This document shows, one piece after another, positions 8,808 to 18,900 of a stretch of DNA of 64,000 nucleotides. The DNA is from an uncultured Polaribacter sp. (GTDB taxonomy: Bacteria > Bacteroidota > Bacteroidia > Flavobacteriales > Flavobacteriaceae). Location of the stretch: NCBI RefSeq assembly GCF_947503855.1, contig NZ_CANNFF010000010.1, forward strand, positions 1-64,000. The letters are read 5' to 3'. The position numbers were made by a program, and so were the translations under genes. Under the pieces are notes generated by a model. The model saw only the letters and a list, made by a program, of their open reading frames with translations. It had not been told where the DNA came from and did not search any database. Each line of letters starts with the position of its first letter. The stretch's first letter is position 1.

Positions 8808-10082
8808 TTATCTTGGATAATCTGTATTTGGCACCAAAACAGTTTTCATCATTTGCTCTTTATCTCCGTTAAAAGTTTTGGTTATCTGTTTTCCATTTCT
8901 AGTTAAGCCTTTAAAAACATGGTTATCAACCATTTCCCAAAGTGGGTATTTAGCTTCACTTTTTAAGTTTATTAACCCAAAATGATTTTCTGAACCTTTC
9001 GAATTATTGGCGTCTTTCCATTGTTCATCAAAAGCTTCAAAATAGAAACAAGCAATTTCTTCTTTATTGGTCCAATCTCTAATATATTTATAGTACAAAC
9101 CTTGTTTATATTCGTCTGTTGCTCTAGAACCATCTGGTCCATAAAGACCGTTAGAAATGGTTGCCCAACCAGTTTCTCCTATATGAACAGGCTTATTTAC
9201 ACCAATACTTTTCATATAATTAACAACACCTTTATATTGGTTTTTTGCAAAATTTAAAGCCCTTAGCATACTAGCATCAATCTTTTCTTTGTCTGACAGA
9301 TTTTTTAAGTGATTCGGGTTTTTCCAAAATGCAGGGTTATAATGTGTGTTATGGTATGGATACGTATGCATAGAAATATAATCTACTGCTTTTATCAACT
9401 TATTTAAATCTTCTGTATGATAAAGTGGATCTCCACCACCCCAAGATGAAAAATCGTCTGAACTTGTAATCCATAAATCTTTAGGTAACTCTCCTTTTTG
9501 TTTTAACGATTGTAAATGGTTTACCCATTTTAAAATTACGTTAGGCTGTACAAAATAACTTGCTGCCCATTTTACCATAGCTTCATTACCAACAGCTATT
9601 ATTTTTACAATTTCTGGATATTGTTTTGCTAGGGCTACTGCTCTTTTAATTTCTCCTTCGTTTTGAGGACTTTCTATATTATGATTAGGAACTTTATCTG
9701 TCCATGCATTTAAGCAATCTATCCATGCACCTAACATTACATACATTTCAAAATTTGGATCTTCTATTTTAAGCTCTGAAATTGCTTTTAAAACATTTGA
9801 AGCATGTGGCAGTTTGGGTTGTACATTGTAAGTTCTTAAAACCTTAACGCCCATAGCAGAAAGAATTTTTAAATCTTCTTTCAACTCTTCTATTGTTGGT
9901 TGAATTTCTCTAGAGGTTTCTCTATAACCACCATATGATATTGCCAAATAATTAGGGTTTCCTAAAATTTCTGAAGCTGTCATTGATACTGATTGAGTAT
10001 TTTCTGTGTTGTTTTTTTTATTACATCCGAAGTTAAACATCAATACAAAAAGAGCTAAAAAAAGTGTCTTATTTATGTTCAT
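8808..10082 (-). CDS. GH17 lipoprotein, laminarin-degrading beta-1,3-glucanase
   Basis: A 424-residue lipoprotein (signal peptide with Cys20 in FNFGC). It has a GH17 (beta/alpha)8 barrel: acid/base Glu167 in AVGNEAMVKW and nucleophile Glu303 in HIGETGWATIS, with the beta-strand motif YISMHTYPYHNTHYNP between them. It is longer than the cytoplasmic paralogue in this operon because of loop insertions (about 240-275 and the C-terminal extension after 370). Related surface enzymes such as FaGH17A of Formosa are endo-acting on debranched laminarin, so it would work after GH30. It is preceded by the GH149 gene (26 bp). The two GH17 proteins in one operon are clearly diverged rather than a recent duplication. 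Confidence 0.92.
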   Translation of the reverse strand: MNINKTLFLALFVLMFNFGCNKKNNTENTQSVSMTASEILGNPNYLAISYGGYRETSREIQPTIEELKEDLKILSAMGVKVLRTYNVQPKLPHASNVLKAISELKIEDPNFEMYVMLGAWIDCLNAWTDKVPNHNIESPQNEGEIKRAVALAKQYPEIVKIIAVGNEAMVKWAASYFVQPNVILKWVNHLQSLKQKGELPKDLWITSSDDFSSWGGGDPLYHTEDLNKLIKAVDYISMHTYPYHNTHYNPAFWKNPNHLKNLSDKEKIDASMLRALNFAKNQYKGVVNYMKSIGVNKPVHIGETGWATISNGLYGPDGSRATDEYKQGLYYKYIRDWTNKEEIACFYFEAFDEQWKDANNSKGSENHFGLINLKSEAKYPLWEMVDNHVFKGLTRNGKQITKTFNGDKEQMMKTVLVPNTDYPR

Positions 10083-10108
10083 AACTAACTGTTTAAATTC
10101 GGATGTTT

Positions 10109-13100
10109 TTATTTGTTTACAAAAACTATAATTTTGTTGATCTCACCTGTTCTTTTAAATAATTTATCACTGTTATTTTTATCTAACTTTAAACTATTTA
10201 TTGTAGATGTTTTGCCTTCTGTATAAAATACTTTTAACTTATTTTCTGAAGACAATGTATAGACAATAGGTACTTGACAATAGGTAAAAGCTAAAGTATC
10301 TGAGTCAAGAACTAGTGTTTTTTTATGATTCTCTACATCTATATATTCGAAATCTTTTGAAGTCTTTAAAAACTCTTCATCTCTAAGTAATCTTGGATTA
10401 AATGTTACCTCTCCATCTTTTACAAAAACACCTAATTCGCCCATTCTAGAAAGCACATCTTCTTTTACTTGACCTGTCATACCAGGTTGTTGCGCTCCTT
10501 TTGTTGCTGGTGTGTGTGAATATGGATCTGTTGGAAAAGCACCATATAATTCTGGTGATTTATGCACACCAATTCCTTCAAAAATTTCGTAATAGTGTTC
10601 TAATAATCTACCAATAACATCTTCACTTTCGTTATTATTTACAGCTAACCAACAGTTTTCTTGAACTGCTAATAATAGTTTAGAAACCATATGCCAATAA
10701 ATAGACCCTAAGCCCTCGTAACCAAAGAATGTTCCTGATCTTCCTGTAAATGATTTATGATCGAACATTTCTTCGTAAACTGCCAACAACAATTCCTCTT
10801 CATTGTTTACTAAAGAATGATATTTTTCTGATAAGTTTTTTAACCCTACTTTTAATGCATTCGCATTGTTAAAGTTTCCATTAAAATGATAATTTCCAGC
10901 AATATCTTTTTCTACAATTTGACGATTGTCTTCTGCTAGTAGCTGTTGTAATAATTTCGATTTTTTTACAGCTGTTTCTGGAATATTGTTTTTGTCGATA
11001 AATCTTCCTAAATCTTTGTTAGGATATAAAATGTAGCTGTATTGGTCTGGCCTAAACAAAGCACTTGCTTTTAAACCATCTAAAACTGCTAAGGCTTCTT
11101 TTGGAGATAAGCTACCAGAACTTAATACTGCAACTTGCCCTTCTAACATTTCTGACAAGTAAGAAATTGATACTTCTTTATCATTTTCTACAGTCATTAA
11201 ATTATAAGAATGATACAAATTATCTTTGCGCTTATTGGCATCGATTGTTTGTGATGTATATTTTTTGGTAATGCTAAAAAAGTCTACCAATTCTTGTTTA
11301 GAAATTGGCGATTTTTTATTCTGGAAACCTTCTGCGTAAATTTTTAATCTGTATTCACTTCCTGCTTCACCAACACCATCTAAAACTTTTTTACGATCTG
11401 CATTAGAAATGTTTTTAGACAAAATACTTTCATTATCCTTTAATGATGACACAACTTTGTTGAAAAAAGTAACCAATTCATTAGATATCGTATATTCTTC
11501 AATATCAGTATTTGACACTACTTTTTCGAAAAATGTAATAAAACGATGTAAATAATAAAGCGTTACCATAGAAACTCCATTACCTACCAAAGCGTTGTTG
11601 GCATCATTCCATTCTGGTCTTTGTGTATTCATCCAAATACCACCTTCTGGAATAAAGTTAGCTACTTTTGCTAATAGTGTTGCTAACAATTTTTCCATCA
11701 TATTTACTTTATAAATGGAATCATTTGCGTCTCTTAACAAAGCCCCATCTGCACCAATTTGAGCTCTTAATTCATCTATTTTTTGATGCGCTTTTTGGTC
11801 AAAGTCTATGGTATCTTTTGGGTTTTGTAATGTTTCTTGATAACTTTTAATTTTATAGGGCACATTGGCATATACAAAAACAGGTTCTGTAAAGTTTTCT
11901 GACAATCTACCAGGATAATAATTTTCTATAAATTCTAAGAATTTTAATAAATAAATTGTTTGATGATCACCCCAATAACCAATGTAAGACCAAGGATCAT
12001 CTGGTTCTATAGTTTCCCAATCAAAACCACCTTTGGTAACTCTGTAAGGATTATAACCATCAAAAGTAGAAGCATTTAAAAACTTATGAATCATACCTTC
12101 TATAAACTCTGGATATGAGTGTGCTAATGCTTCCCAATTCTGAAAAATATCTCTCCAGTTTCCTTCGTAATCTAATATTTTAGAACCATCAATCTCACTT
12201 TGTGTGTTTATTGAAAAACGGTTCCATGGTCTACTTGGATCTCCATGTCTACGACTAAATTTTAAAGGTAAATACTCAAAACACAGTCTTTTAAAATCTT
12301 TGTCCTTACTTGTCTTTGCTGTGTTTTTTAAATAATCTACCGTAAATTCTTCTGGAAATTTATTAATGATTTCTTGTTGATTTTTAAATACTTGTTGGTT
12401 TGCACCTTTTAAGTATTTTTTAAAATCTTGATTTTCAATTTTATATCCATCATCAAAAATACCACCTCTCATTATATTAAAAAGTGTATTTGCAAAATGA
12501 CGTGTATTTCTTAATTGTATTTCACCCAACTCTAAACCATCAGAAGCAGCTACTAATTTTATTAATTGCGCTGTGCCTTCATCTATACTTTTTTGAAGTA
12601 GGCTTGATAAATTAGATTCGGTTTTAATGCGTTTTGCCAAACGATGATAATCTCCTAAATCTTGATTAACGTTTGCAATTAAACACCAAGATTCTTGCGC
12701 ATTTGCCTCTAAAGACAAATCTTGAATGGTAAAATAAGCTCCTTTTTCTGCTTTTAGATCAATTTCTTGATGCATTTCTTCACCATTTCTAAAAGCGTCT
12801 AATTGTCTTGAAGAAATTAAGTATGTTGGATTCTTAACACCCAAAGACCAAACTAAATTTGATTTTAATGCTTCGCTTGGTTCTGCTTTATCTACAATAA
12901 TTGCACTTAATGCATAAATACCTATACCAGAACTTGTTTCTAACTCACTTTTTTTGTAAGCATCTACTAAATTACTGCGTATACCTTGAATTGCTGAAGT
13001 AACTCCATAAGGCAAAATATTTTGAACCCCATCTAAGATAGTTACATCTACCTTATTATTTGTGTTGTTAATTAAGTTTGATTTTCTAATAAAACCATAT

Positions 13101-13567
13101 TCATTTGAAGTATTCCAATGATATCTATAAGTTAATCCTAAATCTTCATTAACTTCTTCGAAAACAACTTTGTTTCCATAACTATTTTTGTAAAGGTTTC
13201 TTTTTATTTGGTAAACGCCTTCATATTTATCAGAAAAAGGTTCCCAAAGAAAAGTTTTGTCTTCTTTATGAACTTGTAGTATTGTTTTACTACCTGTTAC
13301 TTCTGCAGATTCTGTTATTTTATCATCTGTATAATAAGGAAATAGTGAATTTTCTGCATCTTTTCTACCTGCAGTTAAACCTCCATTACTAGAAATAAAC
13401 ATCCAGTGATTGGCGTTACTAACAAGACTCATAAAAAAGGGTCTCATTTTATTACTATTCGAAATTTTATAATAAACTTCGTTATCAAAGTTTACTAATT
13501 CTCCTTTTACCTTTAAAGCAGTGTTTTCTGCTAAATTTTTACCTAAATAAATAGTATTCTTAGTCAT
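10109..13567 (-). CDS. GH149 beta-1,3-oligoglucan phosphorylase
   Basis: A 1152-residue cytoplasmic protein without signal peptide. Size and layout match GH149: an N-terminal beta-sandwich (about 1-300), a helical linker, and an (alpha/alpha)6 barrel (from about 330) with EGNWRDIFQNWEAL (468-481), GYWGDHQTIYLLKFLE (530-545) and RPEWNDANNALVGNG (650-664). By analogy with GH94, Asp655 in the WNDA motif is the likely catalytic acid. GH149 enzymes use phosphate to release alpha-glucose 1-phosphate from linear beta-1,3-glucooligosaccharides, saving ATP. This replaces the GH3 beta-glucosidase found in many laminarin loci, and no GH3 occurs in the window. The 80-bp gap from the GH16 gene is the largest inside the operon. 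Family call from length and motifs; activity not provable here. Confidence 0.88.
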   Translation of the reverse strand: MTKNTIYLGKNLAENTALKVKGELVNFDNEVYYKISNSNKMRPFFMSLVSNANHWMFISSNGGLTAGRKDAENSLFPYYTDDKITESAEVTGSKTILQVHKEDKTFLWEPFSDKYEGVYQIKRNLYKNSYGNKVVFEEVNEDLGLTYRYHWNTSNEYGFIRKSNLINNTNNKVDVTILDGVQNILPYGVTSAIQGIRSNLVDAYKKSELETSSGIGIYALSAIIVDKAEPSEALKSNLVWSLGVKNPTYLISSRQLDAFRNGEEMHQEIDLKAEKGAYFTIQDLSLEANAQESWCLIANVNQDLGDYHRLAKRIKTESNLSSLLQKSIDEGTAQLIKLVAASDGLELGEIQLRNTRHFANTLFNIMRGGIFDDGYKIENQDFKKYLKGANQQVFKNQQEIINKFPEEFTVDYLKNTAKTSKDKDFKRLCFEYLPLKFSRRHGDPSRPWNRFSINTQSEIDGSKILDYEGNWRDIFQNWEALAHSYPEFIEGMIHKFLNASTFDGYNPYRVTKGGFDWETIEPDDPWSYIGYWGDHQTIYLLKFLEFIENYYPGRLSENFTEPVFVYANVPYKIKSYQETLQNPKDTIDFDQKAHQKIDELRAQIGADGALLRDANDSIYKVNMMEKLLATLLAKVANFIPEGGIWMNTQRPEWNDANNALVGNGVSMVTLYYLHRFITFFEKVVSNTDIEEYTISNELVTFFNKVVSSLKDNESILSKNISNADRKKVLDGVGEAGSEYRLKIYAEGFQNKKSPISKQELVDFFSITKKYTSQTIDANKRKDNLYHSYNLMTVENDKEVSISYLSEMLEGQVAVLSSGSLSPKEALAVLDGLKASALFRPDQYSYILYPNKDLGRFIDKNNIPETAVKKSKLLQQLLAEDNRQIVEKDIAGNYHFNGNFNNANALKVGLKNLSEKYHSLVNNEEELLLAVYEEMFDHKSFTGRSGTFFGYEGLGSIYWHMVSKLLLAVQENCWLAVNNNESEDVIGRLLEHYYEIFEGIGVHKSPELYGAFPTDPYSHTPATKGAQQPGMTGQVKEDVLSRMGELGVFVKDGEVTFNPRLLRDEEFLKTSKDFEYIDVENHKKTLVLDSDTLAFTYCQVPIVYTLSSENKLKVFYTEGKTSTINSLKLDKNNSDKLFKRTGEINKIIVFVNK

Positions 13568-13647
13568 TATAAAATCATACTTAAAACATATCTAAAGACA
13601 TGAAAAACAATGTTTTTATTTTTAATTTGTAATATTTAATTTTTGTT

Positions 13648-14493
13648 CTATTTGTATACTCTTACATAATCTACAATCATGGTTTGTGGAAAAACAGTAT
13701 TTAAATCTGGGTTTTCTAAAAAGTTACCACCAACAGCCATGTTTAATATTATGTAAAATTGGTTGCTATTAAATACCCAATTTGCGCCTTCTGGCAAATC
13801 TGCTGGTGTAATTTGATTGTAAAGTACATCATCTACATAATAATTAATGTAATTTTCTCCCCATTCTATTCCGAAAATATGGAAACCAGTATCAAACCTA
13901 TCATTTGTTAATTCGTAGCTTTTAGTTATAGGTGTTGCTCCAGAATAACCAGGTCCATGAACGCTACCATGGGTTATTGTTGGCTGTTGACCTCTGTATT
14001 CCATAATATCTATTTCCCCAATGTTTGGCCAAGTAACAGTGCCGTCAGCATCGTCTCCTAACATCCAAAATGCTGGCCACAAACCTTTACCCCAAGGCAA
14101 TTTAATACGAGCTTCAAACCTTCCATATTTAGTTTCATATAAACCTTTGGTTAAGATTTTAGCAGAAGTATAGGTAGCCCCCATAAAAGTTTCTTTGTTA
14201 GCAGTAATATGCAACATACCGTCTTGAACAACTATGTTTTCTGGACGATCTGTGTAATACTGTAACTCATTATTTCCCCATCCAGGGATACCTTGAGCAG
14301 TACCGTCTCCAATATCAAAAGTCCATTTATTGCTATCTGGTGCGCCATCTGTATCAAATTCATCTGACCAAACTAATTCAGATTTTGTGGTAACTGTTTG
14401 AGTTTCGCCATTTTCGCAACTTGAAAAAAGTACGATTGCAAATGCAAATAATGGTAAACGAAGTTTTGATTTATTTTTATTTATAAAATTCAT
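13648..14493 (-). CDS. GH16 lipoprotein, laminarinase (endo-beta-1,3-glucanase)
   Basis: A 281-residue lipoprotein (Cys26 in FSSC). It has a compact GH16 beta-jellyroll: WSDEFDTDGAPDSNKW at the start; the catalytic signature GEIDIMEY with nucleophile Glu160, Asp162 and acid/base Glu165; upstream W(P)AFWMLG lining the substrate cleft; and the closing strand VDYVRVYK. The EIDIME form with the extra methionine is typical of the bacterial laminarinase subfamily (GH16_3). It would make the first endo cuts in laminarin on the cell surface. No accessory binding module or sorting domain is attached. It follows the binding lipoprotein by 11 bp. Confidence 0.93.
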   Translation of the reverse strand: MNFINKNKSKLRLPLFAFAIVLFSSCENGETQTVTTKSELVWSDEFDTDGAPDSNKWTFDIGDGTAQGIPGWGNNELQYYTDRPENIVVQDGMLHITANKETFMGATYTSAKILTKGLYETKYGRFEARIKLPWGKGLWPAFWMLGDDADGTVTWPNIGEIDIMEYRGQQPTITHGSVHGPGYSGATPITKSYELTNDRFDTGFHIFGIEWGENYINYYVDDVLYNQITPADLPEGANWVFNSNQFYIILNMAVGGNFLENPDLNTVFPQTMIVDYVRVYK

Positions 14494-14504
14494 TTTATTT
14501 TATT

Positions 14505-15923
14505 TTAATTATAGAAATAGATATTATCTAGATACAAATTTGTAAGTGATGAAAAATTAATATTTTCGAAGATGAGTAATCCAACATTATTTCTATTAGT
14601 TAAACCATTCAATGAAAATTCAAAGGTCATCCAAGAATCTGCCACAATACTTGGTGTTTTTCTAACAAATAATTGCTGTCTTGTATCATCTGTACCACCA
14701 TTTACACCATCGGGACCAAAATCTACTACTGTTACTAAAAAATCAAAATTAGAAGGGACCTCGTTTGGTATATACATATTAAAATGCAAGTTAGCCAGTG
14801 AAGTTAGATTAATTGTAGGGCTAGCAAATTGAATACCTACGAAATTAAAATTCGTATAATTTAAAAAATCATCATCATTTACACTAAAATCTGCAGATTC
14901 GGTGGTTTGATAAGGTTGCCAATATCCATTATAAAAATCTACATTAGTATTTGTATAATGATTGCTAAAGATTGAAATAACATCATCTGGATTTCTAGTT
15001 GGTGTTGGTGGAAAGCTAAAAGAACCTAGAGAATTAATTATTAAGGATCCTTTTGCTTCTACTCCATTTAAACTTGCTGTAACAACCGCCGTACCGGCAG
15101 CATTTATTTCTATAACTCCAGATGAATTTACACTTGCTACACTAGGATCTGTAGAAGTAAAAGTAAAATAACTTGGAGCAGTTGTAATTGTGATATCTTG
15201 ACCATTACCTAAGTTAAAAGTTTGATTTAAATTGTCTATATTGATTTTTACTCCAATAAAGGTATTTACAGTAACATCTTCACCATTAGATATTGATGGT
15301 CTTGGTTGTGCGATAGTTCCTAGTTTTTCAAATTTTAATTCGTCTATCCAAAAAGTATACCCAAAACCATTTGTGGCTTGTGTACCAGCAGCATATCTAA
15401 ACATGCCCCTTTCTTCAGTTAATCTAGAGGCATCTGGAAGTGGAATAATCACTTTTTGCCATGAAGTACCTACAGATGTATTTTGAATTGTAGCTCTGAA
15501 TTTATTTTCTAAAAAATCTTCACCAAAACCAAATTCGCCAATAGTAACACCTTGTGATGCTTTAACCCAAAAAGTTAATGCGTCGTACTGACTTAAATCT
15601 CTACCTGCACCTTCAATTCTGAATATGGCTCCTGCGTAATTACCATTAGAATCATCTTCATTTGGCACATCAAAACGCATAGATGCTGTGCCTTGATATG
15701 CTTCATTTTCATCTACAGACCAAGCTGTTAGTTTAGACCCCGCATATGGAAAGTAAAAATCGCTACCCATACCAACTGGTGAATCTATAAATACGTCTGC
15801 AGTTGAAGAAAAACTAGCAACAACTGCTTCACCAGAAATTTCTCTTTCGCATCCTAAAAAGATAAAAGCTACTAAAAAAATTAATAGGGTTATTTTTGAA
15901 AATATTTTATGTATTGTTTTCAT
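14505..15923 (-). CDS. Multidomain surface glycan-binding lipoprotein
   Basis: A 472-residue lipoprotein (Cys25 in FLGC) with three beta domains and no catalytic motif. The first is a CBM-like sandwich (about 35-200; SMRFDVPNEDDSNGNYAGAIF, then an FWIDELKFEK closing strand). The second is a bacterial Ig-like (Big2) domain (about 215-305; ITTAPSYFTFTSTDPSVASV...GTAVVTASLNG). The third is a module starting PTRNPDDVISIFSNHY and ending NLYLDNIYFYN. The same third module occurs in the secreted protein at 2555-4477 and the lipoprotein at 20584-22614. It lies between the barrel-anchored glycosidase and GH16, so it probably presents beta-1,3-glucan to those enzymes (inference). Confidence 0.82.
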   Translation of the reverse strand: MKTIHKIFSKITLLIFLVAFIFLGCEREISGEAVVASFSSTADVFIDSPVGMGSDFYFPYAGSKLTAWSVDENEAYQGTASMRFDVPNEDDSNGNYAGAIFRIEGAGRDLSQYDALTFWVKASQGVTIGEFGFGEDFLENKFRATIQNTSVGTSWQKVIIPLPDASRLTEERGMFRYAAGTQATNGFGYTFWIDELKFEKLGTIAQPRPSISNGEDVTVNTFIGVKINIDNLNQTFNLGNGQDITITTAPSYFTFTSTDPSVASVNSSGVIEINAAGTAVVTASLNGVEAKGSLIINSLGSFSFPPTPTRNPDDVISIFSNHYTNTNVDFYNGYWQPYQTTESADFSVNDDDFLNYTNFNFVGIQFASPTINLTSLANLHFNMYIPNEVPSNFDFLVTVVDFGPDGVNGGTDDTRQQLFVRKTPSIVADSWMTFEFSLNGLTNRNNVGLLIFENINFSSLTNLYLDNIYFYN

Positions 15924-15934
15924 TTTTTTAATTT

Positions 15935-18900
15935 TTATTTTCCAATATTAATATGAATATATGTTCTAATCTCCCACTCTGAACCGTTTGGAAAACCAAC
16001 AGGACTTATGGTTGGCACAGTAGAAAATGTAGTAGATGTATTATTTGGTGAATATCTTGGTGAAAATTCATTTAATGAACGCCAAGTACCCATAATACCT
16101 ACTTTTGTATCTGGTAGAATAAACCAATCTGGTTTTCCTAATGAAGTTGATACGTCTAATACCATTTGTAATGGAAAAGTTAAGTTGAAATCTCTATGAT
16201 AATCAAAAGGTCCCCAGTCGTTAACCTTTACCATTCCTGTAACTTTCATTTTATTAAATATCATTCTTAAATCTGCTCCACCTCTATAAATGGTTCTTTC
16301 ACTATCACCATTTGCTTGTGCTGTACCATAGTATAAGTTTGCAACCAAACCTAAATCTGTATGAACTTTAGAGACTACTCTAGAATGTATTTCCCATAAA
16401 TCTTGTGCGGGCGCTGATTTAGAAAAAGCAAAATAAGATCTGTTTGCTAAGAAACCAATTGCAGCATCTTGTGTAGTTGGTAAATGACGATACACAAAGC
16501 CTAAATTAAAGGCAAACTTTGCATCTTCTGCTCTATCATTATCCCATTGATACATGTAAGTGGCAGGTGTTGGATCGTATGTAAAAAGGAGTTCTCCAGC
16601 TGTTGTTTCTCTATTACCACCTCTTACCGAAAAAGGATCATCTACCCAGTTTCTTAAACGACCTGGAGCGTCAACATCATTAGGCATAGGGTCTACCAAT
16701 GGTTTTTGATATAAAAAGTTAGGTGCTATTTGAAATTTACCTCCAAAATTATAAGCTATACCAGTTAAAAAATTACTCATGTTTCTACTTCCAGAATCTT
16801 TTAATTTCCATCCAGTAAAAGTTAAAGTTGGATCTACACCTCCATTAGCTACTAAGCCCATCATAGAACCTTGTGCATACCAATTAAATCCGCCATTGGT
16901 GTAAGTTACTTTTGCTTTACCACCCCAATTGTCTTTCGATTGTATTTTATCATTAACAACTTGACCATTAGCATTAATATCTTGATACATCCTACCATTT
17001 AAAGGTTTACCTGCCCAAATGGCTCCTAAAGTCCAACCAAAATGTGCTCCTTTCTTCTCAAAAGCGATGGTTGCTCTTTCTGTTGGTAAAGCTGGTATTA
17101 CACCTGATCTTGCTTGTTCTGGATCAAAAATACGATTTCCATTTTCATCAATACCATTACCATTTACAATATCTTTATGGTATACTGCAGAGAAATCTAA
17201 CCCTAACATTTTTCTTTGGTACTTTAACAAAACTGCTGGGTTTGCACCCCACCAAAGTTGAGGCCCAAAAGCTGCTTTTAAACCATTTAAGACTCCTTTA
17301 CCATCTACTTCTACACCTAAAACTTCTCCATTATAAATATCTAAATTTGGCCCGTAATTTGCTTCTGGATATAGTCCAAAAAAATCTCCTTCATACCCCC
17401 AGTGATAATGACCTGTTCTGTAAAAACCTCTCATATCAAAATCTTTTGCATTCCACTCAAAAGAGGCATTATATACTCTTAATCTATTATTGTCTGAAAG
17501 TGTTAGAGGACCGTTTGGAGAATCTACTTGAATTGGTCTCCCCACATTTTCGTAGAAAATATCATCTATTGGATTACCTGCTACATTTCCTAAAATATTG
17601 AAATTAACCTCAGCTTTCATATTGTTAGTAGGCTGCCCTTTAACACCGATATAATAAGATTGCATATGATCAAAACCTTGTCTATCTGGGTATGCTAATC
17701 CTTTACCATTTGAAATTTCTGGAGTAGTTATTAAAGAACCTCCAGTATTAAATGTTGTAAATTCTGCTCTTAGATTTGATAGAGATAATTTTTCTGTTCC
17801 GCCAACGGCTGCTTTATCTCCTCTTGCTTTTAGTACTGCAGCCATCAAATTGATGTTCTTAAAATGATTTTTAAATTCAGTAGCATTGCTAATAAAGGGA
17901 TTAAAGTTATGCGCTTCTTTAAGAGCGTAATAGGATGCTCTTGGATATAAGGTGTATAAGCCTCTAATATCTGTTGGCCCTTTAGCAGCAATACCAAACC
18001 ACTCTTCATTCATATTTTTATCGCCTTCTTTAGCTTGGTCTCTACTGTAACCATTACTAGGCCAAGAAGCTTCTGTGTCATGAATTGTTGCATTCTTTCT
18101 CTCATCAAATCCTGCTTTAAACCATCCATCACTTGATTGGAAAGTAAAACCACCTAATGAGTTTTGTGCTTTTCCAAGGCCGTAAGCATTTTCATAAATT
18201 TCTTTCCAGTTACTAACCATATAATGCGCTTGCATTAATTGGTCTTCTTTATTATCTCTGGCATTAAATGCGTCTGAACCAAATTCTGTAAATAGAATTG
18301 GCTTACCAAACTCTTTTGCTACCCTATCAAAAGCATCAACAAAAGACTCTCCACGATACATGTTTGTTCCGTAAATATCTAAGTCTTTACATTCAGATGC
18401 GACTATGTCTAAATACAATAAATCTCCATTACAGATTCCTATTGGGTGATTTTTATCAACCTCTTTTATCGCTTTTGCAGCATCGTTAAACAATTTATAC
18501 ATGGCTTTAGCTTCTGATCGTTTGGCCTCATCTTGATCGTTTATTACGATACCTTCATCTGTTTCAGCACCTTGCCATGTAAGGTGATAATTATTTTCAT
18601 TACCCAACATAAATAGCAAAAGACCAGGTGTGTTCTTATATGTATTGGCCATTTTAACAGACTCTTGTAAAAGATGTTTACGAACTTTAGGATCGCCATA
18701 TTTTGTATTTGGATACCAAACGCCATCTAGTGTAAGACCGTATGCGCCAAATTGATGATTTATCATTGTGTAGATTCCAAAATTCTGATAGATGTAGGTT
18801 ATCCATTTGGGAGGTATACCAATATAAGTTCTAATAGCATTGACACCCATATTTTGCCATAGAGGCATTTCGCCATCTAAACCAGCTTTGATAATGTCAT

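Noticed and set aside
17044-17601. Long plus-strand frame of 185 codons
   Set aside because: It is antisense to the barrel part of the glycosidase-barrel gene, leucine/tyrosine/histidine-rich as antisense frames of AT-rich genes are, and has no family resemblance.
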